Shown piece after piece: positions 22,233 through 32,339 of a stretch of DNA of 64,000 bases. The stretch spans positions 3,923,501 to 3,987,500 of the forward strand of contig JAJTWR010000044.1 of assembly GCA_021613335.1 (NCBI GenBank). The letters are read 5' to 3'. Both the position numbers and the translations under genes were made by a program. The DNA comes from Whitmania pigra. Lineage: Eukaryota > Annelida > Clitellata > Hirudinida > Haemopidae. Below the pieces are notes generated by a model. The model made no database searches. It was not told the origin of the DNA and was given only the letters and a program-made list of their open reading frames with translations. How positions within the stretch are numbered: the first letter of the stretch is position 1; each line of letters begins with the position of its first letter.

Positions 22233-23149
22233 TTGGAGGCACATTAAGATATTTTGCACAGCTAATTAGCCTTGACTGAGTGGGTACATAAGGCGACGGG
22301 AGATTTTATCCTGGCCATCCTAATCATCTAGTCCTGATAGCTAGGATACCTCACAACTTTAGAAAAAAAGAAATAAAAAATTTTTTAATTTCTTGAGTTT
22401 GATTTATCCCATCAGTTTTGGATGTCTGAAAAACTTTGGATTATATGTGTAGAGAGATTTGGAGATTCTTATATCGGTCAAAACTTACGTGTAAGCCCAA
22501 AAACACATTTCTGAAAAATAGATAGAAAATGAAAATAGCCCATATTAGCCACATAATACAATTTACAGATTGGTTTCGGACGTCAAAACGAGGTTGTCTT
22601 GTATTTAAGTGTTCAGAATAGCCCAATATAGATAAAAACAATTTATTTTGTCAAAATCTCATAAACAAAAATGAGAAGTTTTACCATAATCATGCAAACA
22701 GCTCATAAAATTTGAACTTCCTGAAATAATTTGTAAAAAATGTGGGGGAACGCATTTTTAGACCATCTGAAATTGGCTTAAAAAGTGATTTAGGATTGCT
22801 TAAGTGCTCGAAAAATATGTGCATGCTGTTTGTCATCAGTTGAAAATAAATTATCTGCCAGACCAGTCTTCGGTATTTTTTTGTAAGTTGTATGAGAATT
22901 GGGTCATATTTAACCGTGTAAAAAGATAAAGTGTTAAGCCACTTAAATACAAACAATAACTTAAAATATGAAGGGACTGAAGGCTCCAGTTCTGCAAGAA
23001 CATCTCAAAATTCCAAGATTTCATTGTACCAAAACCATGTTACTAACAAAAGAAAGGCCAACATATTATCTTCTTAAGGAAACAAAATATTAACCTGAAT
23101 GGACTCGAAGATTAACACTTTTCCATTTGCACCGGTTGTCGATTTAAGA
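22233..23149. other. Intergenic, nothing recognised
   Basis: AT-rich. Two short minus-strand ORFs (22641-22441, 22956-22690) look like chance frames; neither has a motif that I recognise. Confidence 0.3.
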
Positions 23150-23362
23150 CTATACCATCTTCGCCATTTTTAATCGTATTTTTGGTTGGATCCACTTGCT
23201 GGTGTTTTTCCACAATTTTTTGAGTTCGCAATGCAATTTTACTGCATCGTGCACCACTGTATTAACGAAGTAATTAGCCCGGTCACAAATTCCACAAAAG
23301 CAAACAATCTCTGCGATAACTGAAAGAATGAGAGTTGTCGTCCATAGAAATGTAATTATGTG
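23150..23362 (-). CDS. Possible orphan terminal exon, unknown membrane protein
   Basis: The minus strand is open from an acceptor-like CTTCAG (just before 23362) to TAG at 23152-23150, 70 codons. It opens with a hydrophobic segment (ITFLWTTTLILSVIAEIVCF), then CGICDRANYFVNTVVHDAVK, then a basic tail with LKKLWKNTSKWIQPK. The composition is less AT-driven than the surroundings and looks protein-like. I find no upstream exon between 23362 and the SPS gene, and I do not recognise the family. It may be a decayed fragment. Confidence 0.28.
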   Translation of the reverse strand, partial: HIITFLWTTTLILSVIAEIVCFCGICDRANYFVNTVVHDAVKLHCELKKLWKNTSKWIQPKIRLKMAKMV

Positions 23363-24039
23363 CTGAAGGAAGCTTTTATAGGTTTGAAAACAAATTTGTT
23401 GCTATAAGAGATGATTTTGTATGTAGACTAATAAAATAATATTTTAAAATATAACATTTTAAGCTCTGCTCAGCTATGTATGCAAAATTGTAATTTATTG
23501 CAATACAAGTAAAATTTGTGTTGTTCAATTTAATAAAATATATATTTTGATTAAAAATTAAAGTTTTTGATATTTGAAGTGTTCAGCATTCAATGACATC
23601 TATCTATGGGTGATGTCACTTTTTAAAGTTGTTAGTACTTTCCTTTTGTCCCGTTGCTATTCGAGGATTTGTTTCCCAGGAGGTATTGTAGCTTATTTAC
23701 TATATTCCGAATTAAATTTTATTAGCTAAAAATGATGGCTGTTGGTTTCTCGTGAAGTGCCCAACTTCACAGTATGCGGCCTCGAACTTGTTTGCGCATT
23801 TTTTATTTCCTTAAACATCAGGCTATAGTTTATATTCTTTATTATATTGTTATCTGAGTAATCTGACGAGCAGTTTAATTTTAAATAAGATTGGTTTCGT
23901 TTTACTATTTTAAGTAATGTAATTGCACCCTTATTAAAATTTCTTTTTTTTTAAATTACAGTCATTTGTTTAAGAGTCAATTAATGCAATAGTTATTTAG
24001 ACTTTGTCATCATTCACAGGGTGGAATATTAGATCAAAT

Positions 24040-27000
24040 ATGGGTGAATTTATTCCTGAACAACATGGTCTTGAAGCATCTTTTCGTTTGACTTTATTCA
24101 CTGGCATGAAAGGGTGAGGGTGTAAAGTTCCACAAGCAACTCTTTCGAAATTGCTTGAGGGACTGAATTGCCAAGTGCCCAAGGATCCTCTAGCTCCTGT
24201 TTCACAATTACCTGAAATTGGTTGGTGTTTAAACTATTTTATATATTTAATATAATAAATATTAATTTTCTTGCTGAAAGGAGTTGGCATGGATTCTTGT
24301 GTTCTTCCAATTTCTGGAACTGATCTTTTCCTTATACAAACAACAGATTTTTTTTATCCTCTAGTTGAAGACCCTTACACCATGGTTAGATAGTATATAG
24401 CTTATCACAATTATAAATTTTTGTCTATATCTGCTCATCACTTTAGCATAATAATTATTAATGATGGTTAAGAAGTGTAATAACTTTTAACAAATTCACT
24501 TATGTATATCTTAAATTTATCTACTGTATCTGCATGGGTTGTTTCCTTATAAAGTTTATTCCTTTCTACATAACATACAGGAACACATAAAAAAGCTGCT
24601 TAGGGAAAAGACATTCCCTTCCAAATAAGGTTTTGAAGGCCTTGATGCCCTCTACTTTACTTTCAGAATAGTTTGCTTACGTCCTCTTAATCTTTTCTCA
24701 TAACTCAGCTTTCCAAATCTTTTTATCCTCCTGGATGACCTTACAATTGAACCTGCAATCCTAACTAGCTTGACATAACCAAGAGAATTGTATGATAGAG
24801 TTTATTCCATCATCCAAGACAAATTCCTGCATGTGGATTATCTCAACTGGCTTTGCCAGAGCAATATATTCTTGAGTTGTCTATCATAAAACTCAAGGTT
24901 GAATCCTTGATTATTTTGTTATGAAATATCAATCCACCAAAGCTTTGAAATGGTGCATGACTGTATGTTAAAAGTTTGAAGCAAATATGGGTGAAGATGT
25001 TGTTTTGACCGGATATGGCTAAGGCTTTGAAGTTTTAATTCCTAGGATTCCAATAATTTGTATTTCCATTCAAACGGACATTTTCCTATTAGATGAAGGT
25101 TAACGGATCGCAAAGCCAACAGCTGAAGATTGCTGGAATCTTTTAGTTGACTCTTTGCTACATGTTGCCTGCTCTTAAGTGGGATCTGGAAATAAAAAAT
25201 TGAAATAATCTATCCCAAAAAGCAATCTTATTTTGGTAAAGCATACTTGAACCAAAAATTAATTTATATTGAATCTAAGATTGGTTTCTAGTGTTAAAAG
25301 TTGTTGGATCCTGTTCTTTAATCTTTCTATAATCTAATATAATTTTTAGTGAATGGTGAGGTCATATAATCCTGAAATTGTCTGTAACATAATTATAATA
25401 TATGCTTAGGATTCTAATCAGTTTACTTATTTTTTATTTCATTCAATTATCTATTTCTATCCTCTTAAAATGGACATGTCCTATGTTCAAACTTTATGGT
25501 GCTAATATTGACACATTAAAATATTAGAAGTAATTATTTAATGAGCTTACTTAAATTGATGCACATATTTCCATGTTTGTTAAACATGACACTTTCATTT
25601 TTGTTTTATTCAGGGAAAGATAACATGTGCTAATGTTTTGAGTGATTTATATGCAATGGGAGTTGTTAATTGCAATAATATGCTTATGCTGATGGGTGTG
25701 AGTCAAAGGATGTCAGAAAAGGAAAGAAATATTGTTGTCCCACTAATCATTTCAGGTTTCAAGGTGTGATTTCAAGATATTATAATAATTATTATTATAT
25801 TATTACACTTATAATATAATTATAATATATATTATTATTAAATGATATGTTTATTACAATAATAATGCTTGTATGTACTGAAAGCTATTTATGGCAGATT
25901 TTTGTAGTTAAAGTCAATTTGTTCACAGTCTGTATTCAATTTAACATGGTTCTGTGTTTTTGTTTTTCAGGATCTTGCTCTAGAAGCTGGAACAACAATT
26001 AATGGAGGACAAACTGTAATGAATCCTTGGATGACTATAGGAGGAGTTGCAACAGCCATTTGTAATGAAACACAATTTATTATGTAAGATTTTATGAAGT
26101 TGATCTTTAATTAAAAATATTTTTCTGAATGTAAGAAAAACATTCACTTTTAGGCCAAACAGTGCAGAAATTGGTGATTTATTAATTCTAACCAAACCCC
26201 TTGGAATCCAGATGGCAGTTAATGCTCACCAATGGATAAATGGCCATCAGCCTGATAAGTGGTCCAAAATAAGTTCAGTGGTCACTGAACAAGATGTTAA
26301 TGTTGCCTACAGGATAGCAATGGCTTCCATGGCTCGCCTGAATAGGACAGGTATTAAATTAATGTGTTGAATTTGTTTTAGAATGAGAATAATTTGTAAT
26401 TTTCAGGGGCTCAACTTATGCACAAATATAAAGCTCATGGTGCAACGGATGTGACTGGGTTTGGAATTCTGGGACATGCAAAAAATCTTGCATCCGTCCA
26501 GAAAAGAAATGTTACATTTGATATTAATCTTCTTCCAGTTATTGCTAATGTAAGTAAGATGGCCAGCACTTATGGCATTCCATTCAATAACCTTCATGAA
26601 GGTCTTGCAGCTGAAACTTCAGGTATTACATTCTCTAACAAATTCTGTTCAGTTTACAGCAGTCATTTTAACCCTTTGAACCCCATAGGCTGGAGAAGCC
26701 TATAGACCTGAAAAGCTGGTTTTCTGGCCATTGCATCTGCCGTCATTAGTAAAAAGAAATTATTATCATTAGAAAACTGTCAGGGGAGGCTTGGGTTATA
26801 AGGGGGAATGGCTAGGGGGAACAGGGTTCAAAGGGTTCCCTTACTTTTGCTCACAGGGTGGTTGACCACTTGGCAGTTGCATACAGACTATTGCGCAAAC
26901 GATATTTATTTATTTCTCTCATATTTTTTAAATATCACTTCCTTGGTTTAAAATAGATTTATTTTTCTTATATCTTGCTCTTAATTGTTCACGTTAGAAA

Positions 27001-27525
27001 TGATGTTTTAAACGAATTTAAAATATTTCAATTAAATGTCAAAAATGTGCGCAAACATTGTTTTGCTATGTGCCCAAGAGCCTATAGAGGTCACTGATAT
27101 TGTGAACAATTGCCTAAGTGCGCAACAATCTATGTGAGTAACTGCCATGAGAGCTATCACCATTTGAGCAGCAGTCTGGTAACCGGTTCAAAGGGTTAAC
27201 AATTTCTTCTTGCTTGAAATAAAGAGATCATCGATTATCAAAATACACTCTAACAGTCGCAATAGCAAGTTGTTTTGACAATTGTGGTATTTTCTGTCAT
27301 TCTTTTTAGCTTTATATAAAATAATCCAATTAACTTGTAGGGGGTCTCCTAGTAGTTTTGCCTAAAGAAACAGCTGAGGATTTCTGTGCTGAGATTTTTA
27401 GGATTGATGGGGTACCTGCTTGGATAGTCGGAGAGGTCAGAGAGGGCAACAGGACAGCCATTCTCTCCAGCTCAAATGTGATTGAAGTACCTCAAAATCC
27501 AACAGCAGAAGGATGTTATTGGTAA
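24040..27525 (+). CDS. SEPHS2: Selenophosphate synthetase, SPS2 type, with in-frame UGA (Sec26)
   Basis: Makes selenophosphate from selenide and ATP, the selenium donor for selenocysteine. Seven exons: 24040-24220, 24281-24384, 25614-25763, 25971-26083, 26154-26350, 26407-26622, 27341-27525. All have GT-AG borders and compatible phases, giving 382 codons including the stop. The product matches the family end to end: [11 protein letters not shown], then UGA, then [97 protein letters not shown] at 24115-24117 stands where SPS2 has Sec (Cys in bacteria, Thr or Arg in SPS1-like paralogues); the catalytic Lys29 follows. Stop TAA at 27523. An upstream in-frame TAG at 23998 supports this start, although a further 5' exon cannot be excluded. 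Introns 2 and 6 hold a LINE tail and MITEs. Confidence 0.95.
24115..24117 (+). other. UGA selenocysteine codon of SPS2
   Basis: Codon 26 of exon 1, in the context GMKG-UGA-GCK. The frame is open on both sides and continues for 356 conserved codons, so recoding is a better explanation than termination. Confidence 0.9.
24460..24790 (-). repeat. LINE 3' fragment in SPS2 intron 2
   Basis: Diverged copy of the LINE tail at 37440-37930 in the same minus orientation. Shared strings include TTTATCTACTGTATCTGCATG, GTTTCCTTAT, TTTTGAAGGCC and CATAACTCAGCTTTCCAAA. It is too decayed to read as protein. Confidence 0.6.
25775..25870. repeat. AT-rich simple repeat in SPS2 intron 3
   Basis: Run of ATTATA/TAATAATT units between the donor at 25764 and the acceptor at 25970. 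Confidence 0.7.
26672..27195. mobile_element. piggyBac-like MITE in SPS2 intron 6 holding a hairpin MITE
   Basis: Outer termini CCCTTTGAACC (26672) and GGTTCAAAGGG (27195) are flanked by TTAA at 26668-26671 and 27196-27199, the piggyBac target site. A second GGTTCAAAGGGTT at 26825-26837 exactly repeats 27185-27197. Between these 13-bp direct repeats (26838-27184) lies an imperfect palindrome related to 48897-49034. Confidence 0.6.
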
Positions 27526-27576
27526 TAACAAACATTTGTAACTTTTTAATATTTGACTTACTGCTTCTGAGTATAT

Positions 27577-27653
27577 GGGCTACTGGTGAATTAATGATAC
27601 AAATTGAGGTAAAGTTGTAAATCCTTATTTGTTGAACAACTGCATCATAGCTC
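27577..27653 (+). promoter_or_regulatory. Candidate SECIS element in the SPS2 3' UTR
   Basis: The first base of the basal stem is 52 bases after the stop codon. Basal stem GGGCTA (27577-27582) pairs with TAGCTC (27648-27653). SECIS core: ATGA at 27594-27597 opposite GA at 27634-27635. The upper stem is ACAAAT (27599-27604) with ATTTGT (27627-27632) and AGG (27607-27609) with CCT (27623-27625). AAA (27611-27613) begins the apical loop, 13 bases after ATGA, as in eukaryotic SECIS elements. Hand-folded only; the basal helix has an internal loop. Confidence 0.72.
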
Positions 27654-27663
27654 CTTTTCAAGT

Positions 27664-27669
27664 AATAAA
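27664..27669 (+). terminator. Poly(A) signal of SPS2
   Basis: AATAAA 139 bases after the stop and just beyond the SECIS candidate, so the SECIS would be inside the mature 3' UTR. Confidence 0.65.
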
Positions 27670-28374
27670 ATATTTAAGAAAAAGGTTACTTTGTTAATCG
27701 TTTTTCTTTCAAGGATTAGTGACATTCTACATTCAGTACATATTTTGTTTAATAATTTTATTCGTCCGTCGCTAATGTTGCGCATTTGTCAGATTATCTA
27801 GAATAGCTCAATCCTAAGTGAAACAAAGACTTCTGAGAAGGAGCACCAGCAGTTTTTATTTGTTTAGTGGATCAGGAGCATTCCATTCACTATTAATGTT
27901 GATAAAAGATGTAGAATGGTGCAGAGGGTTCGGGGAGTACTATATGAAATTTTTTCTAGCGCATAACGTTTATCATTTAGATGAGATAAGATTTAGGTCT
28001 TAGACTACGAACCAGCACTAGTTCTTTTATAAATATCTATTACAATAAAGAAATAAACTTTAAAAACTGGCATGGCACAACACATTGATGGTCTGTTGTT
28101 TGAGGGTAAAATGCCTGGGTTTGAGATCAATAGCTCTTCGATAACATGATATGCCAATAAGACATCAAAACAAACATGCAAGTGGTAAACTATAAAACAT
28201 GACTAGATTCACTGGACCAAGCCAATCACAATCTTCCAAGATATTAAATAATAAATAATGTTCCACAGTGGAAGTAGCTATAATTTAGCAGTCTTGGCCA
28301 GCATTTATGAACCAAACAATATAAAACAAGGCTCCAGGACTATTATGTAGCACTGGTGGTGTCTTAACCTTTTC
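27670..28374. other. Gap between the SPS2 and SPSB 3' ends
   Basis: The two genes converge here. There is no repeat or coding sequence that I can support. A plus-strand 61-codon frame at 27818-28003 has no recognisable features. Confidence 0.4.
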
Positions 28375-29307
28375 TTACTGATACAAAAGATACATTTGTA
28401 GGCATATTGGCAATGGTAGATTATGTACTTCCTGTAACTTGCTTTTACCAAGCTGTTTTCTAATGACTCTTCGACTCAATTCCATTAGTGGCAGTGGTTC
28501 AGCTAAAACGTAATATATAAAAGTATGTGCAATGCTAAAAATCAAGTCAGAAAAGATGGACTAACGATCAAGGCCTCCAATATATTTTAAGGTGACTTCG
28601 CAATGGCCCCATACTGCACTTATAGCTGGATATAACTTTTGTCCCTTCAAATTCCTGAAGGCAACTCCAAAGTATTTTCCACCAGCAGCAAAACTTAATG
28701 TCCCTTCATCCATATCCAGAATGACCAGAAAAGAATCAGGAACTGTAAAAGGTTCGCCTGGGTTTTCCAGGATAGCGGGATATGATGGTGCTATTAAATA
28801 GCCTGAATGAGATGTTACCTTCAGATTGTGATAGAGTTTGTTTCTTATGAGATCCCAGCCCCATGACTCATTGTTACTACCAATTAAGGAATGGTATCCT
28901 GCACAGTGTAATGGAGCGTTTTTGGTTGCAACTCCCACCATGGCATGTGTGCCTCTTTGTCGCACATTCCAAGTTATTTCCCAAACATGTAAGCCTTTTG
29001 TGTATCCTGTGCGGGCGCGAATGCAATCCGTACTTTGAGCAACAGGATGCCTATGAAATGTAAAAGGGTCATCATCTTTTACAAAAATATTAAGCGATCT
29101 ATCGTCTGGGTTCCATGCGTGAATTCGCTGAACATCCTCGTTTAGCTGAGTTGATAAGAGGTTATCTAGACGACTTGGACGTTGAAAATCAGGATTGTAG
29201 TAGTTTCGACGTTCCGATTGCCTGTTGCAGCCTGAAGCTAATGTTGACTCCCTAGCAAACGATGACAAATTTTTCAGAGAAGTGCCTCCGGAGACTTTTT
29301 GGCCCAT
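28375..29307 (-). CDS. SPSB1: SPRY domain-containing SOCS box protein (SPSB1/4, gustavus-like)
   Basis: Two exons: 29307-28566 and 28502-28375. The start [10 protein letters not shown] is the conserved SPSB N-terminus; an upstream in-frame ATG at 29325 would add six residues. The SPRY domain spans roughly residues 60-240: [67 protein letters not shown] and [22 protein letters not shown] donor at 28565 splits the Pro codon after GLD. The second exon reads [18 protein letters not shown] and ends in [14 protein letters not shown], a full SOCS box, which recruits Elongin B/C and Cullin 5. The protein (289 aa) would be a substrate adaptor of an E3 ubiquitin ligase. Which of SPSB1, 2 or 4 is closest cannot be settled by eye. 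Confidence 0.93.
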
Positions 29308-30420
29308 TATGTTGGGCAATTCCAACTTAGATCCAAGTTTTCTACGGTGATGGTCATTAGAAAAAATGTTGCGCTTTGATGCTTAAACCAATTTATAAAA
29401 CCTTTGGCAGATAATTGTTGGAAGATCAGTTTCCAAAGGTTTTAAAATGGCCATCTTATATAAAACGATAAAACAAAATTCCAAAACACAAACAGAGCCA
29501 CCACCGAACACGGTTACTCTGTTTCATTTGAGAAATAACAAATTTTAACACACTCTTTCATAAAATATTAATGCTGCTTTAGTTTCTGTTAGTTTTAAAA
29601 TGGATTAGTCACGGTTCATTACATCAATAATAATACAGATTACGGCAATGTTTTTTTTGCAATTACTTCAGTCTTATTTACAGACAGTCAATTGTACTTT
29701 CAAAAATTACACAAAATCAGCCATGATCAGGAAACATCTTAAAGGGAAAACTCCCGCTGTCGGGTATCCTACTATAAATATAGTAATTTTTAAAAGCGGA
29801 TAAAGTGATTGTTGAACTACACATGTTATGGCAATTCAATAAGCAGTTTATAAAAACGCTTGAAAGAGAAAATGCTTGATTGACCAAATATGTGACTTGG
29901 TAACATAGAGTAGACAGTTGGATCTAAACAAATTATGGGGCGACGCTTAACATTCGATTTAGCAGCAGCAGCGGTTCTATTCTATAATCCCGAAATGAGC
30001 AAATATTATATGATTGGAAGGGTGAGACTTTTGAGAACATATGTCCAAATGATGCAGGCAAAGTGTGGTGATCAAATTTATACATGAAGATATCGGCCTG
30101 GATGAGATTTATCTGGTGAACTTTAACTTATTTGAACTTTTTTAGAATAATGTCTGTGTGAGAGTTATATGGTAAACACAAGGCTATAAGCAGGAACTGT
30201 TTTGATGAATGAGTAAAGGACGTAAGTTAGAAGAGTAATTGAATGCCCAGATTAAGCTACAATAATTTAGATAAGGATATATGAAGAAGCAATAGTTAAT
30301 TTTGAAACAATCTAGCGTCGTATAAAACTCGTTTAGAAATTATACCAATATTGCAGGAAATCTCTTTTTATGTATGCGATTGATGTGAGATTTAAAAGAT
30401 GATCATCTATTATAACCAAA
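29308..30420. other. SPSB upstream region
   Basis: AT-rich, without a convincing repeat or ORF. It should contain the SPSB promoter or a 5' non-coding exon; I cannot point to either. Confidence 0.3.
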
Positions 30421-30429
30421 AAAAATTTA

Positions 30430-30930
30430 GAGTTTGCAACACGAGTTAAAGGAGTACCAGCAATGGACTAAGAAAGATCATCCAAACATAGTTTTCGCCC
30501 AACGCCGCAAAACAGCATATAAACTGTTTTTTTTTACATTGAGAGACATAAAGTTTGCATTACACCAGTCATCCACTTTTCAAGTTCACTATAATATTAT
30601 GCAAAGTTATAATATCGCTAGCAGACATAAATATAGTCATATCATCCGCAAACAACAAAAAATCTAGAATCTCTGAAAAATTACATAAATCATTAACATT
30701 AATGAGAAAAACCAAAGGGCCCAGCGCAGAGCCCTATGACACACCCAAAGTAACAAGTTCAGCAGAATAGAAGTTACTAAACAACACTAACTGTCTTCGC
30801 ATATATAGATAACTTCGATACTAATCCAGATATTCTGACTCCGTAGTGACTAAGGTTGTCAAGCAGTATTTCATGGTTCACGGTGTCGAACGCCTTTGCT
30901 TTGGTCAAAGAAGACGCTAATTGTTACCTC
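30430..30930 (-). mobile_element. LINE reverse transcriptase fragment
   Basis: The minus strand contains KAFDTVNHEILLDNLSHYGV near 30930-30830, then the RT active-site block ILDFLLFADDMTIFM at about 30665-30625 (FADD motif). It is frame-broken and 5' truncated, in the style of the CR1/jockey group. Confidence 0.75.
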
Positions 30931-31239
30931 CCCCGATCCAAGGCATAGGAAATCTTTGAATGCAGTGGTGCTCGACCGATAATTGTATCGGGTACCGATA
31001 TTCGCAATATCGTTAAATATCGGTATCGACGATCCTTTGTGCGCCGATACCGATATAGGGTTAGATTAGATAAAAAGAAATAACCGTTAAAAAAGCCAAG
31101 ACTGTAGAAAATTGTTACAAATTACTCGCGTTTCTCTTCTGCTTAATTTGCCCATCCCTGATATTTTGTGCAATGCTACATGCGAGTCACATGATAAGTC
31201 AGCATACCGCCGCTCAAATTGCACATATGTTAGAAAAGA

Positions 31240-31857
31240 TGGTGCAAAATTGGAATTTATTATGTTGTTCACAGATTGCATCTACAACATCTGTCTAGAA
31301 AAGTTCGTTCAAACACCATCCAAACGTCCCGAGGAGACAACAAAATGTCGGAGCCGAAGGCAGAGGGAGATACAGCAACTCAGGCAGGAAAAGAAAATAC
31401 TTCGTCGGCGTTGGAGAGAGGCGGGTGATGACCAAAGAGAGGGTCTCTCAGTCTTTTGGAAAGAGGTCAACGTGAGGCTGGCTTGCGCCGGGCTGAGAGA
31501 CTCAGGCAGAAGAAATACCAGATAATCAAGATCCAGTTTCTTCAAAGATCCATACAGGTACGGCAGGCCATTGCTTGATCCACCAAAGTCAGGAATTCTC
31601 AGCGAATCAAGACTTGAGTTGGAAGAAAACCTCACCCAGACATACAGTGACGCGGTGCCCGACATGCCATTGCAGAAAAGGATGGACATCCAGGCGGTTC
31701 CTCTGCCGACCTGCTCCTTCGACATGACTACTTCCTCCCTCGTGGAAGCTAGAGGATTCGTGAGAAAGGCTAGGAACAAATCCGCGCCAGGAGCCAATGG
31801 AATTCTCTATCTGGTGTATAAAAAATGCCCAAATGCTATGAAAGGTCTTCACTTCTA
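31240..31857 (+). mobile_element. Non-LTR retrotransposon fragment (zinc-finger/RLE type), copy 1
   Basis: Reads LFTDCIYNICLEKFVQTPSK, RRQREIQQLRQEK, then LLDPPKSGILSESRLELEEN and RKARNKSAPGANGILYLVYK, the start of the reverse transcriptase. It is highly similar to 41868-42531 but lacks that copy's in-frame stop. It has one or two frame breaks and ends at 31857. Confidence 0.75.
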
Positions 31858-32339
31858 AATATTATAATAATAAATATATAAATATTATAATATAATTAAC
31901 ATTTCAAACATTTATACGCATATTCCACAACTGCCTTTACAAATTTAAATAAAAGTTTTAAATAAGAAAAGCGAGAGCAAATCATTTTCAACATTAAGTA
32001 TACTCCCGAATTTCGAATTGATGATCAACGAACCATAAAATAGCTTGTACTAAAAATAAGATTTTTAATCAACATTATATATATAAATTAAAAATTATTT
32101 TAACAATTGGTTAAATTCTTAATGTCTCAGGTGACCCCTGGCAAAAACGTTAAGCAGCCATGGCTTCTCACCATTTATGAAATAGGTCTTCCCTTTGCGG
32201 AGAAGAGAATCATTGTAGAATCAGAGTATGGCTGGGGTTTCCGCCGGGGCTGTCCTCGATTGCTCTGTACGGCAAAAGGGCACGGCTGCAGTTGCCGCTG
32301 AGATTCATTGCCGAGGAATACAAAGTGAATGGGATACAG
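31858..32339. other. AT-rich stretch leading into element X copy B
   Basis: No gene. The part from about 32330 matches 18130-18060 (inverted), so the hAT-like family X starts at or before there; its left end is not defined. Confidence 0.35.

Noticed and set aside
24040..24117. UGA as a pseudogene stop in the SPS gene
   Set aside because: All seven exons, splice sites and downstream codons are intact, the codon is at the known Sec site, and a SECIS candidate follows.
28592..29063. Plus-strand ORFs over SPSB
   Set aside because: Antisense shadows of the SPRY exon; no family resemblance.
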